Positions 51,501-60,497 are shown, numbered from the stretch's first letter. The stretch: 64,000 bases of DNA from Myxococcus stipitatus (GCF_038561935.1 NZ_CP102770.1:8432001-8496000), one strand, 5' to 3'. Notes: generated by a model from the letters alone, not told the origin. Numbers and translations: made by a program.

Positions 51501-52294
51501 GGCGGGCCTTCGAGCAGGCTCGCGACATCGCGCCACAACAGTCATTCGCCTACAACAACCTGGGCGAGGTGGAGGCGGTGCGCGCGGGCTTCCTCCTGAC
51601 GCGAGGCGAGGACCCCACCGCGAGCCTCCGCGCGGCGAAGGAGGACTACCGCCGCGCGCTGGACCTGCTGCCCGGTGACGCGGACATGTGGACCAACCTG
51701 GCGCGCCTGCACGTGCTGTGGGCCACCCACGCGCTGGAGAGGAAGCGCGACGTGGCCCCGGACCTCGCCCAGGCGGAAGAAGCGCTCGCGCGCGCCCAGG
51801 CCCTCAACCCGCGTCTCGGGTACGCCTGGCGCTACCAGGGTGGCGTGCTCGACGTGCGCGCCCGTCATCGCGCGCAGAAGGGCACCGCCAGGGACGAGGA
51901 CTTCCAGAAGGCCGCGGCGGCGCTCGCGCAGGCGGTGGAGCTGGCTCCGAGGAAGCACGAGTATGTGCTGGCCGCCGGAGAGCTCCAGCTCGCCTGGGGA
52001 CAGTGGAAGCAGGGCCGGGGCGAGGACGCGACGCCGGTGCTGATGCGCGGCATCGAGTTCGTGGAGCGCATCCTGGCCGCGCGGCCCCAGTGGGCACGAG
52101 CGCGGCTCCTGCGCGCCGGGCTGAGGGCGGCCTTGGCCCACGGCTCCGCGCCCGCCGCCCAGCAACAGGCCTGGCGCGAGCGGGCTCGCGCGGACGCGGA
52201 GGAAGCCCTGGCGCGCAATCCCTCGCTCGCCGCGTGGTGGAAGGGCAGGCTCGCCTCCGACCTGGAGCCGCTCACCCGCCCTTCCCCTCCATGA
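48596..52294 (+). CDS. Membrane Ser/Thr protein kinase with long TPR-like C-terminus
   Basis: The 1,232-residue Hanks-type kinase has an acidic N-terminus of about 115 residues. The kinase domain spans about residues 120-385: FLGQGGMGQVF, VALKFV, LVHRDIKPGNIL, VMDFGLARD, MGTPHYMAPEQARGD, DVYGLGATLY. One transmembrane helix lies near 402-424 (VLGLGVAALTVVALALGQAVLA). The remaining 800 residues are TPR-like helices facing outwards (repeats such as AWINLGNSYRARAGL). It is a typical myxobacterial signalling kinase with a sensor-like tail. The start is uncertain between ATG 48596 and GTG 48608. It converges on the FHA-like sigma-54 activator region, a common kinase pairing in myxobacteria. Confidence 0.92.
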   Translation: MLGAVDIAGKTQERYEEELLLALNEGLVSAEEAAALREEALDQGRSPLELLSEQGRLGEYTLVALRDELSRDLDDTAGTGPGPLEAATLDPETPVVSPQAPASSDAAAEPGFPVPDWDRYQPVRFLGQGGMGQVFLAYDPLLRRNVALKFVRGGDPELARRFLSEARAQARVRHERVCEVYEVGEVQGRGYIAMRYVAGQSLGQLAPTLTPEQKVLLLRQAAEGVHAAHRAGLVHRDIKPGNILVERTEDGDFVPFVMDFGLARDWREEAGLHGVVMGTPHYMAPEQARGDTARLDRRVDVYGLGATLYVLLTGRTPFSGDNEHDIITRLQTEEPPPPRTLDRDIPEDLEAVVLKCLEKERSARYDSARALADDLEHFLGGEPVQARRGVGYRLRKKARKHRVVLGLGVAALTVVALALGQAVLARSEVAERERLTRSFTERVERIEASARYSFLSRLHDTREDRKALRASMEALEAEVRESGGRAAGPGNYALGRALWALGDVEGARKKLEAAWEHGYREPRAAWALALVLGDQYREKLLLDVERRSPESREARRKELEQRYRDPALAYLRQAEGPDVPAPPLYVKALFAFHEGRHEEALAHLDAMGAALPWFYEAPLLRGDVYLARATGRWHQGDTAGAQADLEAGRRAYAQAIATAESQPAGHYALGRLELAALVIELYGAGNIQPLYQKGLEALEHALKAAPDHHPSLIVRSRLHRRLAEQHANQNASDVEALLGQAIDSAQAALKLAPPGDRVTLELAIAHRLWARHQQRLSQDPRKQLGLAVEALEQLSPEERDYAFYATLGLTHQIWADYENEHGLDSRAHQDKAIDTYLAAIRVRETQADAWINLGNSYRARAGLPQATDTQGDLRRAMEAIERALALNPRNVIACYQGADVSEQLARWKQEHGQDPEPDVARALALYKQGRDINPRLPQLANGQGATLLWQAEQHWEDGQDVEPLMAEARRAFEQARDIAPQQSFAYNNLGEVEAVRAGFLLTRGEDPTASLRAAKEDYRRALDLLPGDADMWTNLARLHVLWATHALERKRDVAPDLAQAEEALARAQALNPRLGYAWRYQGGVLDVRARHRAQKGTARDEDFQKAAAALAQAVELAPRKHEYVLAAGELQLAWGQWKQGRGEDATPVLMRGIEFVERILAARPQWARARLLRAGLRAALAHGSAPAAQQQAWRERARADAEEALARNPSLAAWWKGRLASDLEPLTRPSPP

Positions 52295-52310
52295 GGCCTC
52301 GCGGCGAGGA

Positions 52311-52667
52311 CTACTTCGGGTCCTCGGGCGGGTCCGTCGTCACGTCCAGGCCGCCCTTCTTGGTCTCCGCGTTGCCGCCCAGACGGCTCGCGGCCGTGGG
52401 GGGCAGGACGAGGTCATACGGGTAGTTGCGCGGGGCGGCCGTCAACGTCACCGTGTGCTCACTGTTGGCGGCCAGGGGCGAGGCGTTCGACAGGAAGAAC
52501 GGACCGGGCTGGGAGAAGCAGCTTCCATCGGTGAAGCGCACCTCGGCGGCGGTGACACCATCCAGCCGGAACGTCACCTCCTGCCCCAGGTAGACGCGGG
52601 GGTCGGCGGGAAGGGGGCCCGAGGGTTGGATGAGGATGACAAGGGGCTTGAGCGTCTTGTTGGCCAT
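52311..52667 (-). CDS. Hypothetical small beta-rich protein, 118 aa
   Basis: The 118-residue product has no signal peptide and reads as one beta-sandwich: PLVILIQPSGPLPADPRVYLGQEVTFRLDG, then AEVRFTDGSCF and a last strand NYPYDLVLPPTAASRLGG. The end is Lys/Asp-rich and disordered. I do not recognise the family; the strand order recalls cupredoxin-like or Ig-like folds, but no metal-ligand set is seen. The ATG at 52667 has GGAG upstream; the frame to 52769 is probably not used. It lies between the convergent kinase gene and the sigma-54 activator gene. Confidence 0.62.
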   Translation of the reverse strand: MANKTLKPLVILIQPSGPLPADPRVYLGQEVTFRLDGVTAAEVRFTDGSCFSQPGPFFLSNASPLAANSEHTVTLTAAPRNYPYDLVLPPTAASRLGGNAETKKGGLDVTTDPPEDPK

Positions 52668-52805
52668 GGGCCGTGGCTCCTGCTTGGGTGGGACTGCGCG
52701 TTGACGACGTGGGGTTGCAGGCAACGTACCAGCCGCGTCGTGTGCTCGACTCCCTCGGGGAGACCTCATCGGGCCTCCGCCGGCGGGCGCACTGGACGCG
52801 TCAAC

Positions 52806-52834
52806 GACACGTCATCATGCCCGTCTGACGTGTC
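52806..52834. promoter_or_regulatory. Inverted GACACGTCA/TGACGTGTC pair after the sigma-54 activator gene
   Basis: GACACGTCA (52806-52814) and TGACGTGTC (52826-52834) are perfect inverted copies with an 11-base spacer, nine bases beyond the activator stop. It can act as the activator's terminator hairpin. The motif is the same as the pair at 42301-42355, so it may also be a protein-binding site upstream of the 118-residue gene. Confidence 0.6.
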
Positions 52835-52842
52835 CAGCCAGC

Positions 52843-54459
52843 TCAGGCGTCCGAGAGGCCCAGCTCCCGCACGCGCCGCTGGAGCGCGCGGCGGGAGACC
52901 TCCAGCCGCTGCACCATCTTGTCCAGGTCACCCTCGCACTCCTGGAAGCAGCGGGAGATCTCCTCCGGGCTCAGGTCCCGGGCGGTGCGGATGAGCGGGC
53001 TCTTGTCGATGAGCACGTAGACGGACGGCCGGGGAATGCCCAGGAAGTCCGCGGTGGCCTTCAAGTCCCACGAGCACGCGCGCAGCGCTTCCAGGAGCTC
53101 GTTCTCCCCCACCTCGGAGGGCTTGCGCCGCGAGGACTTCGCGTCCGCGGCCTCCGCCTGCCCCTGCGCCGGCGCGCTCAGCACCCGCCCCGGCACGGGC
53201 AGCGACTCGCCATCCAGTTGCTGTTCCAGCCGCGAGTCCACGCGCAGCCCCGGAAGGCCCCGGCTGCCGATGATGAGCTGGCGCGTGACGTTGCGGAGCT
53301 GGCGGACGTTGCCGGGCCAGCCGTAGCGCACCAGCCGCACGGCCACCGCCGACGGCAGCCACGGCTGCGCGCGCGGGTCCGTGGAGGCCAGCCGCCACGT
53401 CTCGCCCGTGGTCTCCAATTCCTGGCGCGCGAAGTGGACGAAGAGCAGGCCGATGTCCTCGCGCCGCTCGCGCAGGGGCGGCACGCACAGCTCGAAGCCC
53501 GCCAGCCGGTGCAGCAGCGGCGCCTTGAACGCGCGCTCCTCGATGCGCGCCTCCAAATCCGAGTCCGTCGCGGCGACCAGCCGCACGTCCACCGGCACCG
53601 GCGCGTGGCCGCCCACCGGCGTCACCTCGCCCGTCTCCAGCACGCGCAGCAGCGCCGCCTGCACCTCGGGGGGCGCCTCGCCCACCTCGTCGAGAAAGAG
53701 CGTGCCGCCGTGCGCGGCGCGGAAGAAGCCCTCGCGGTCCCGGTTCGCGCCGGTGTACGCCCCGCGCTGCGCGCCGAACAGCTCCGCGGCCACCAGCTCC
53801 TTGGAGAGCGCGCCCAGGTTGACGCTGATGAAGGGACCGGAGCGCCTGGGCCCCTGGTCATGGATGGCGCGGGCCACCAGCTCCTTGCCCGTGCCCGTCT
53901 CGCCCCGGATGAGCACCGGCACCCGCAGGTCCGCCACCCGGAGGATGTCCTCGCGCAGCTGCTGGATGCCCTCCGCCTGCCCCACCAACCCCAGGTCCTT
54001 CACCGCCCCTTCCGAGGCCGGCGACGCCAGGTGCAGCAGCAGCACCACGCGCTCGGCCAGCACCAGGGGGACCCCCGCCGCCAGCTCCTCGCGGGAGAAC
54101 TCCCGCCCCCCCGCCACGGACTCGCCCGCGACTGACACCTGCGTGCCGTCCTCGGGCACCAGCAGGCGCAAGCCGCCGTTCGCCGCCGGCTCGAAGAGCA
54201 CGGGCGTCCGGCTGAGGAACGGGTCCGACAGGGGGAGCGCCAGCAGCCCTCCCGGCCGGGAGAAGTCCGGCGCGTTGCGGGAGAGCGCCGCCGTCCGGCC
54301 CACGCTGGCGAGCACCTCCAAGAGGAGCCGCTCGCCGATCCGCTGGGCCTGAGGATGGGACACGACGGTCAGGGCAGGCACACTCCGCGGGGCCTGCGCG
54401 GACTTGCCCTTCGTCTGGACAGCGGTCGTCGACATGTCGGCGGAAAGCTTCTGCTGCAT
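52843..54459 (-). CDS. FHA-like sigma-54-dependent activator (bEBP) with two C-terminal HTH segments
   Basis: The 538-residue activator has an FHA-like N-terminus (about 70-145; DPFLSRTPVLFEP, AAGVPLVLAERVVLLLH), suggesting it reads phospho-Thr from a kinase. The AAA+ domain follows: Walker A GETGTGKE (186-193), the sigma-54 loop GAYTGA (233-238), Walker B GGTLFLDE (251-258) and YGWPGNVRQLRN. The C-terminus has two Fis-like helix-turn-helix segments, LLEALRACSWDLKATADFLG and CFQECEGDLDKMVQRLEVS, where one is usual. The start is uncertain between 54459 and 54435. The neighbouring membrane kinase is a likely partner. Two sigma-54 promoter matches lie about 11 kb away in the same block. Confidence 0.9.
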   Translation of the reverse strand: MQQKLSADMSTTAVQTKGKSAQAPRSVPALTVVSHPQAQRIGERLLLEVLASVGRTAALSRNAPDFSRPGGLLALPLSDPFLSRTPVLFEPAANGGLRLLVPEDGTQVSVAGESVAGGREFSREELAAGVPLVLAERVVLLLHLASPASEGAVKDLGLVGQAEGIQQLREDILRVADLRVPVLIRGETGTGKELVARAIHDQGPRRSGPFISVNLGALSKELVAAELFGAQRGAYTGANRDREGFFRAAHGGTLFLDEVGEAPPEVQAALLRVLETGEVTPVGGHAPVPVDVRLVAATDSDLEARIEERAFKAPLLHRLAGFELCVPPLRERREDIGLLFVHFARQELETTGETWRLASTDPRAQPWLPSAVAVRLVRYGWPGNVRQLRNVTRQLIIGSRGLPGLRVDSRLEQQLDGESLPVPGRVLSAPAQGQAEAADAKSSRRKPSEVGENELLEALRACSWDLKATADFLGIPRPSVYVLIDKSPLIRTARDLSPEEISRCFQECEGDLDKMVQRLEVSRRALQRRVRELGLSDA

Positions 54460-54612
54460 GGGCTGATTCAGATTTCCGAGGCTTCCAACCTATCAGCCTA
54501 CACCGTCATGTCGCGGAGGAGGCACCCCTGAAGCATCCCAACGTCCGCGAAGCCACGCTCCCTTTCCAAGCAAGCTGGAAGTCGCGGCGGGACGAAGAAA
54601 GGTCCAGGGGAG

Positions 54613-54657
54613 ACCCCCCACGCGGTGGAGAGGGAAGCTGTCCACCGCGTGCGGGGG
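54613..54657 (-). terminator. Terminator after infC
   Basis: CACGCGGTGGA (54619-54629) and TCCACCGCGTG (54641-54651) pair perfectly. The stem extends through CCCCC/GGGGG with one bulged base, starting about nine bases beyond the infC stop. Confidence 0.75.
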
Positions 54658-54665
54658 TGTGGGTC

Positions 54666-55412
<747 letters not shown>

Positions 55413-55686
55413 GTGACGCTCCTGCGAAAGGGTTGAAGGACCTGCTTCCCAAGGGTGCGGCAGGTCTTTGGGTTACGGCATGGGTCGGGCCGACGCGTAC
55501 GGCGGGCGGCTCGCCCCTCTGACACTCGCGCACGGTGCGTGTCCCTCCGTGCGAGACTTCGAATCTAGTCGCCCCCCTGCCCCTTGAGAAAGGGAGCCTT
55601 GGGCGGACACGTCCCGACGGCGAGGACTAGCCCACCACCGGACATAACACCAGGGGCCCTTCCGTGCCCTGGAATCCCGACCGGGG

Positions 55687-56241
55687 TCACCCATTGGACG
55701 GTGCGGAGCGGGCCCTCCAGGCCTCCCGCGACTGGCCCCACAGCTCGATGGGGGCGGCCTCGAAGGGGGCCGGCAGCTTCCCGGGGCCCCTCAGGGTGGA
55801 GCCGAGCCGCCGGGCGACCTGCTGGGAGGGGACGTTTTCGGGGGCGATGGAGTGGATGACCTCCGTCCAGCCCAGGTGGTCGAAGGCCCAGTCCACCGCG
55901 GCGGTGGCCGCCTCCACGGCGTACCCCCGGCCCCAGGTCTCCCGCAGCAGGGACCAGCCCACCTCCGGCCCCGGCCACCCCTCTGGCTGCCAGGGGCCCA
56001 CCCGGCCCACCCACTTGCCGGTGGAGCGCTCCAGGACGGAGAACATGGAGAACCCCTGGAGGGCCCAGGCCCCCGCCATGCCGGTGAAGCCTCGCCAGAC
56101 GACGGAGCGGGCCTGGACGCCGCCGATGAAGCGGGCGCTCTCCGCGTCCGACATCAGGGCGACGAACCCCTCGAAGTCCTCCCGCGCCGTGGGGCGGAGG
56201 ATGAGTCGCGCGGTGTGCAGGGTCGGTCCCGGTGCTTGCAT
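55687..56241 (-). CDS. GNAT-family (RimJ/RimL-type) N-acetyltransferase
   Basis: The 184-residue acetyltransferase fits the Acetyltransf_3 group. It begins TLHTARLILRPTAREDFEGF, has FSVLERSTGKWVGRVGPW, and the acetyl-CoA loop region WGRGYAVEAATAAVDWAFDHLG. Then comes VIHSIAPENVPSQQVARRLG (the N-x-x-S-x-x-x-x-x-K/R-x-G pattern). Members acetylate protein N-termini or small amines; the substrate is unknown. The ATG at 56241 is the family start; the frame to 56364 is not used. It lies between infC and the divergent nitronate monooxygenase gene. Confidence 0.9.
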   Translation of the reverse strand: MQAPGPTLHTARLILRPTAREDFEGFVALMSDAESARFIGGVQARSVVWRGFTGMAGAWALQGFSMFSVLERSTGKWVGRVGPWQPEGWPGPEVGWSLLRETWGRGYAVEAATAAVDWAFDHLGWTEVIHSIAPENVPSQQVARRLGSTLRGPGKLPAPFEAAPIELWGQSREAWRARSAPSNG

Positions 56242-56480
56242 GGTGTCGAGCTCCCCGAAGGCTGGGTGTGCGTCGGTGGTGGCACAGTGGCCCGACGGCA
56301 GGCTTGCACCCGGACCTGACCGGGGCAAGCTCGCGCGGCGCTGGCGGGGGCGCGCTTTCGACAAGCCCTGCTTCTCCTCGCGGTAACCCCAGGAGGGGAT
56401 GCGGGGTTGTCCGCCCGGCGTTCAGGAGGCACGGCGCGCGGCCCGCCGCTACGCCAGGCCGGAGACAGGAGGGCTTCTGC

Positions 56481-57569
56481 ATGTGGACCGAGACACGAGT
56501 CACGCGGACGTTGGGAGTCCGGCTCCCGCTGGTGCAGGGCCCGTTCGGCGGCGGCATGTCGTCGACGAAGCTGGCCGCGGCGGTGTCGGAGGCCGGAGGG
56601 CTGGGCTCGTTCGGCGCCAACCACCTGGACGGCGCCAGGATCGAGGCCACCATCCGGGAGCTGCGGGGGCTCACCTCCCGGCCCTTCTCCATCAACCTGT
56701 GGGTCCCGCTGGAAGGGGAGCGTGAGCTGCGCCCCTCGCCCGAGGAGTTCCAGGCCAGCGTGGCGCGGCTGAAGCCCTGGTTCGACGAGCTGGGCGTCCC
56801 GCCGCCGGCGTACCCCACCGCCTTCGCTCCGGACTACGAGGAGCAGGTGGAGGCGGTGCTCGCGATGCGGCCGGCGGTGTTCAGCTTCATCTTCGGCGTC
56901 CCCTCGGCGCGCATCCTGGAGGCATGCCGGGCCCGGGGCATCCTCACCGTGGGCACGGCGACCCATGTGGCGGAGGGCCTCGCGCTGGAGCAGGCGGGCG
57001 TGGACCTCATCGTCGCCTCGGGCAGCGAGGCCGGAGGACATCGCGCCTGTTTCCTGCGGCCCGTCGAGGAGGCCCCCGCGACGACGGCGCTGGTGCCCCA
57101 GCTGGTGGACCAGGTGCGCACGCCCGTCATCGCCTCGGGAGGCATCGCGGATGGCCGGTCGGTGGCCACGGCCCTGGCGCTGGGCGCGGAGGGCGTGCAG
57201 GTGGGGACCGCCTTCCTCGCCTGCGAGGAGTCCAACGCGAGCGACGCCTACCGCCGGGCGCTGAGGAACCCGGAGCGGGCTCGCGCCACCACGCTGACCC
57301 GCGTCTTCTCCGGCCGCTACGCGCGCGGCATCCCCAACCGCTTCATGAAGGAGCTCACGCCCGTGGAGCGGGACATCCCGCCCTACCCCATCCAGAACTG
57401 GCTCACCCAGCCCCTGCGGCAGGCCGCGTCCCGGCAGGGGCGCGAGGACCTGATGTCCCTGTGGGCGGGACAGAACGCGCCGCTCATCCGGCACTCGCGC
57501 GCCGCGGAGCTGGTCGACTTCCTGGAGAAGGACACGACGCGAGTTTTGGGCCGGCTCGCGTCGCTCTGA
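56481..57569 (+). CDS. Nitronate monooxygenase (2-nitropropane dioxygenase family)
   Basis: The 362-residue FMN-dependent TIM-barrel enzyme oxidises nitronates. Motifs: LGVRLPLVQGPFGGGMSSTKLAAAVSEAGGLGSFG at the start, FSFIFGVPS, TATHVAEGLALEQAGVDLIVASGSEAGGH (FMN phosphate and catalytic His region), TPVIASGGIADG and GAEGVQVGTAFLACEES. The C-terminal third caps the barrel. The length and order match bacterial class I-like enzymes. The ATG at 56481 has GGAGACAGGAGG upstream. It converges on the bestrophin gene with a 16-base gap. Confidence 0.92.
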   Translation: MWTETRVTRTLGVRLPLVQGPFGGGMSSTKLAAAVSEAGGLGSFGANHLDGARIEATIRELRGLTSRPFSINLWVPLEGERELRPSPEEFQASVARLKPWFDELGVPPPAYPTAFAPDYEEQVEAVLAMRPAVFSFIFGVPSARILEACRARGILTVGTATHVAEGLALEQAGVDLIVASGSEAGGHRACFLRPVEEAPATTALVPQLVDQVRTPVIASGGIADGRSVATALALGAEGVQVGTAFLACEESNASDAYRRALRNPERARATTLTRVFSGRYARGIPNRFMKELTPVERDIPPYPIQNWLTQPLRQAASRQGREDLMSLWAGQNAPLIRHSRAAELVDFLEKDTTRVLGRLASL

Positions 57570-57585
57570 GAGCCCCCTGCCCCGC

Positions 57586-58482
57586 TCAGGCGGCCGGAGG
57601 CGGCTCCGGCTGTGGCGGCTGCGGGGGGAGCAGCGCGGACAGGTTGCCGTGGATGGTGTTGCAGATCTGGTCCAGCGGCAGGTCGTTGTCGTCGTGGCCG
57701 AAGGGGTCCTCGATTTCGACGCCAATCTCCTCGATGCCGAAGAACACGTACGCGACGAGGAACGTGGCCAGCACCGTCAGCCCGCCGAACGCATCCACCA
57801 GCGCGAACGGCAGCGTGTAGCAGTAGACGAGCAGCGCGCGGCGCAGGTGCATCACGTAGGCGAACGGGATGGGCGTCTTGCGGATGCGCTCACAACCTCC
57901 GAGGTAGTCGACGAGGAGCTGGACGTTCTGGTCCAGCTGCATCTGCACGTACTCGGGATAGCGCCCCTCGCGGCGGCCTTGGTCCAGGAGCGCGCTCATC
58001 TTTCGCGAGACCGCGAAGGGCACGTGCTGGCTGTGCATCACCTCATCCACTTCGTCCGGAGGGAGGTCCTTCGCCAGCGGCCCCAGGCTCGCGCGGCCTC
58101 GCAGGGACGACGCGGAGGCGAACGGGAAGGCCGCCGTCCAGCGCACCAGCGCGGTGTAGAGCGCGGGGCTCCCACCGAGGAAGACGCCCGAGGCCCGCGC
58201 CAGGTTGCGTGTCTCGTTGACGATGCCGCCCCACAGCTTCCGCCCCTCCCAGAACCGGTCATAGGAGGAGTTGGTGCGGAAGACGAGCAGGAGGCTCAGC
58301 GACAGTCCCGCCAGCGTGTGCACCGTGGCGGGGATGGCCACCGGACGGACGTAATAGTGGTACGCGGTGACGCCCACGGACCACAGGACACACACCATGA
58401 CCCGGGCCACGATTTCGCGGACCATCGAGCCCTTGAGGTAATGGAAGTAGCTCCACCAGCGATGCGGGTCGTATTCAACCAT
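57586..58482 (-). CDS. Bestrophin-family channel (UPF0187)
   Basis: The 298-residue membrane protein fits bacterial bestrophins, pentameric ion channels. It begins MVEYDPHRWWSYFHYLKGS, has two hydrophobic helices near 26-70 with LLLVFRTNSSYDRFWEGRKLWG (the family signature), and the later CERIRKTPIPFAYVMHLRR. Two more helices (TLPFALVDAFGGLTVLATFLVAYVFFG) are followed by IEEIGVEIEDPFGHDDNDLPLD, the conserved C-terminal acidic motif. A short Pro-rich tail ends it. It appears monocistronic. Confidence 0.94.
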   Translation of the reverse strand: MVEYDPHRWWSYFHYLKGSMVREIVARVMVCVLWSVGVTAYHYYVRPVAIPATVHTLAGLSLSLLLVFRTNSSYDRFWEGRKLWGGIVNETRNLARASGVFLGGSPALYTALVRWTAAFPFASASSLRGRASLGPLAKDLPPDEVDEVMHSQHVPFAVSRKMSALLDQGRREGRYPEYVQMQLDQNVQLLVDYLGGCERIRKTPIPFAYVMHLRRALLVYCYTLPFALVDAFGGLTVLATFLVAYVFFGIEEIGVEIEDPFGHDDNDLPLDQICNTIHGNLSALLPPQPPQPEPPPAA

Positions 58483-58594
58483 GGGATTTGGGGGGCGCAG
58501 GCTGCCACGGGTTCGGCGCCACGCGCGAGCACCTCCGTGGGGTTCCGAGCGGGGGCTCGCCCCGTCCGGCTCCTACCAGGAGCGCGGCCCCACC

Positions 58595-59653
58595 TCACCG
58601 CGCGCCTGACTCCGCGAGGAGCCGGGACAGGAGCGCGAAGCCGGGTGCCTCGAGTGGGACGCGATTCCTGAACGCGGAGAACCAGGACCAGGCGGTGTCC
58701 GAGAGCAGCACGACCCCCGCCTTCGCCGAGGGCGCCAGCCCCATGAAGCCGCTATACCCCCCCATCACCGAGGAGCACCACGCGATGGGGTGCCCGCGGA
58801 GCTGGGACAGGGACCAGCCCAGCCCCATTCCGGGGGTCGCGCCAGGGTCCCAGGTCCGCATCAGGGACTTCGACAAGGCTTCCTCGCCGGTGCCGACACA
58901 GGCATCGAGGAAGCACAGCAGGTCCGGCACGGTGGAGTGAAGCCCCGCGGCACCGGGTAACGCGGGAAAGGTCCAGGGAGCCAGGGGCTTGCCCCGCGCG
59001 GAGTGGCCTCGGAGCAGGCGCGGTGCCAGCTCGTCCGTCACGCGCATGGAGGTGTCCGTCAGCTTCAGGGGGGTGAAGAGCCAGTCCCGCAGCGCGTGGC
59101 CGTAGTTGACGCCCGCGCGGCGTGAGAGCGCATGGCCCAGGACCCCCATGCCCAGCAGGGACGACGAGGCGGGGCGCGGCGGAAGCAGGTCCGGGTGATA
59201 GCTCCGGAGGAAGTCGCCGAAGAGGCTCGCGGAGTAGTGGCCGAAGGGGTCCTCGGGATTGGCCGCCGCCACGTCGAGGTTGGGCGGCAGGTACGGCATT
59301 CCCGACGTGTGCCGGGCCAGCTGCTCCAAGGTGATGGTGCCCGCGTCGGCATCCGGCAGGAGTGGCCGGGGAATCACCTCTGACAGCGGCATGTCGAGCC
59401 GTGCCCGGCCCGCATCCGCGAGCAGGCTCAAGAGCGAGCCCGTGAAGACCTGGGTCAGGGCGCCCAGGAAGTACACGGCATTCCCGGCGGGAGGCGTCCC
59501 GTCTCCGCGCAACGGGAGCACGTGGTGCTCTCCCCCCACGGTGAGCCCGGCGCACAGCGAGGCCGCGCGATAGCCCCGCACATAGCGGCGGGTCTCTTCC
59601 CGCAGGAGCTCGATACGCGGGGAGGAAGCAGATGAGTCGGAACGCACGGGCAC
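58595..59653 (-). CDS. Beta-lactamase-fold protein lacking the catalytic Ser and Lys
   Basis: The 352-residue protein follows the class C beta-lactamase/serine-hydrolase pattern: VYFLGALTQVFTGSLLSLLADAG, then LEQLARHTSGMPYLPPN, MGVLGHALSRRAG and LGWSLSQLRGHP. At the catalytic S-x-x-K the sequence is A65-L-T-Q68, so both the nucleophile and the base are replaced. The Tyr-x-Asn position also reads SLLGMG. It should therefore be inactive as a hydrolase and may bind a ligand or cell-wall fragment. There is no signal peptide. The frame is intact, so it is not a decayed gene. Confidence 0.82.
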   Translation of the reverse strand: MPVRSDSSASSPRIELLREETRRYVRGYRAASLCAGLTVGGEHHVLPLRGDGTPPAGNAVYFLGALTQVFTGSLLSLLADAGRARLDMPLSEVIPRPLLPDADAGTITLEQLARHTSGMPYLPPNLDVAAANPEDPFGHYSASLFGDFLRSYHPDLLPPRPASSSLLGMGVLGHALSRRAGVNYGHALRDWLFTPLKLTDTSMRVTDELAPRLLRGHSARGKPLAPWTFPALPGAAGLHSTVPDLLCFLDACVGTGEEALSKSLMRTWDPGATPGMGLGWSLSQLRGHPIAWCSSVMGGYSGFMGLAPSAKAGVVLLSDTAWSWFSAFRNRVPLEAPGFALLSRLLAESGAR

Positions 59654-59767
59654 TGTCTACACCAGGACCCCTTCGGACAGTGGGGGCCGTACGATGGGGG
59701 GCTTCGACTTCGGCGTTGCCTGGACGTCGGACTCTCTTCATCGTGCGAGCCCACGGAGAACACTCGC

Positions 59768-60322
59768 ATGCCCACAGGACTCACAGCGGATGGCAGTTTT
59801 CAGGCCGGTGCCCGTCGCACCATGGACCTCACGGCGCAGGACGCCTGGCGGAACTGGGCCGAGGCCCAGGGATTGGGACGCTGGCTGTCCCAGGCTCGGA
59901 CGGCGCTGAAGGAGGGTGAGGAGACCACGCTCGAGGATGGGACCCAGGTCCTCGCCGTTCGGGTGCGGCCTCCGTCCTTGCTGCGCATCCGCCTGAGCCG
60001 CGCGGACTGGCCCCACCCGAGGACCGCGCAACTCCGCGTCCTCGCCGCCGCACGCGGGAGCACCGTCGCGCTGCACATGGAGGGACTCCCCGACGCCGCG
60101 GCCCGTGCCGAGTACATTGAACACTGGAATGCCGCGCTGACCGGGGCGCCCGTGCTCGCCGCGAAGAAGGCCGCCTCGAAACCGAAGGCCGCGCCCGCGA
60201 AGAAGGCCCCCGTGGCGAAGAAGGCCGCGCCCGCGAAGAAGGCCCCCGTGGCGAAGAAGGCCGCGTCCGCGAAGAAGAGCCCCGCTCGCAAGTCGGTGGG
60301 GAAGAAGCCCTCGGCGCGCTGA
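59768..60322 (+). CDS. SRPBCC/AHSA1-like protein with histone H1-like tail
   Basis: The 184-residue product has an SRPBCC-like (AHSA1-type) domain: QAGARRTMDLTAQDAWRNWAEAQGL, a Trp-Leu turn, VLAVRVRPPSLLRIRLSR, STVALHMEGLPDAAARAEYIEHWNAAL. From about residue 130 the chain turns into a Lys/Ala/Pro tail of repeated PAKKAPVAKKAA units, like bacterial histone H1 homologues. Such tails bind nucleic acid, so the protein could be nucleoid-associated or simply use a basic linker. A stem-loop at 60392-60421 lies 70 bases after the stop. Confidence 0.78.
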   Translation: MPTGLTADGSFQAGARRTMDLTAQDAWRNWAEAQGLGRWLSQARTALKEGEETTLEDGTQVLAVRVRPPSLLRIRLSRADWPHPRTAQLRVLAAARGSTVALHMEGLPDAAARAEYIEHWNAALTGAPVLAAKKAASKPKAAPAKKAPVAKKAAPAKKAPVAKKAASAKKSPARKSVGKKPSAR

Positions 60323-60391
60323 CGAAAACCCGTTCGGCCGCCCTGTAACAAAACACGCGAGCCGGAAGCCGCTGAGCCCCCACGGGAAGAG

Positions 60392-60421
60392 GAATTGCTT
60401 GCGCGACCTCGCGAGCAATTC
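60392..60421 (+). terminator. 12-bp stem-loop
   Basis: GAATTGCTTGCG pairs with CGCGAGCAATTC (one G-U pair) around CGACCT. It lies between the SRPBCC/H1-tail gene and the esterase gene. Confidence 0.55.
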
Positions 60422-60497
60422 CTCGTTCAATGGTTGCACTTGCAATTCCAGTTCAAGTGCTGCCGGAAACCTTCACAACCCGTGCCCCAGAGGTCTC

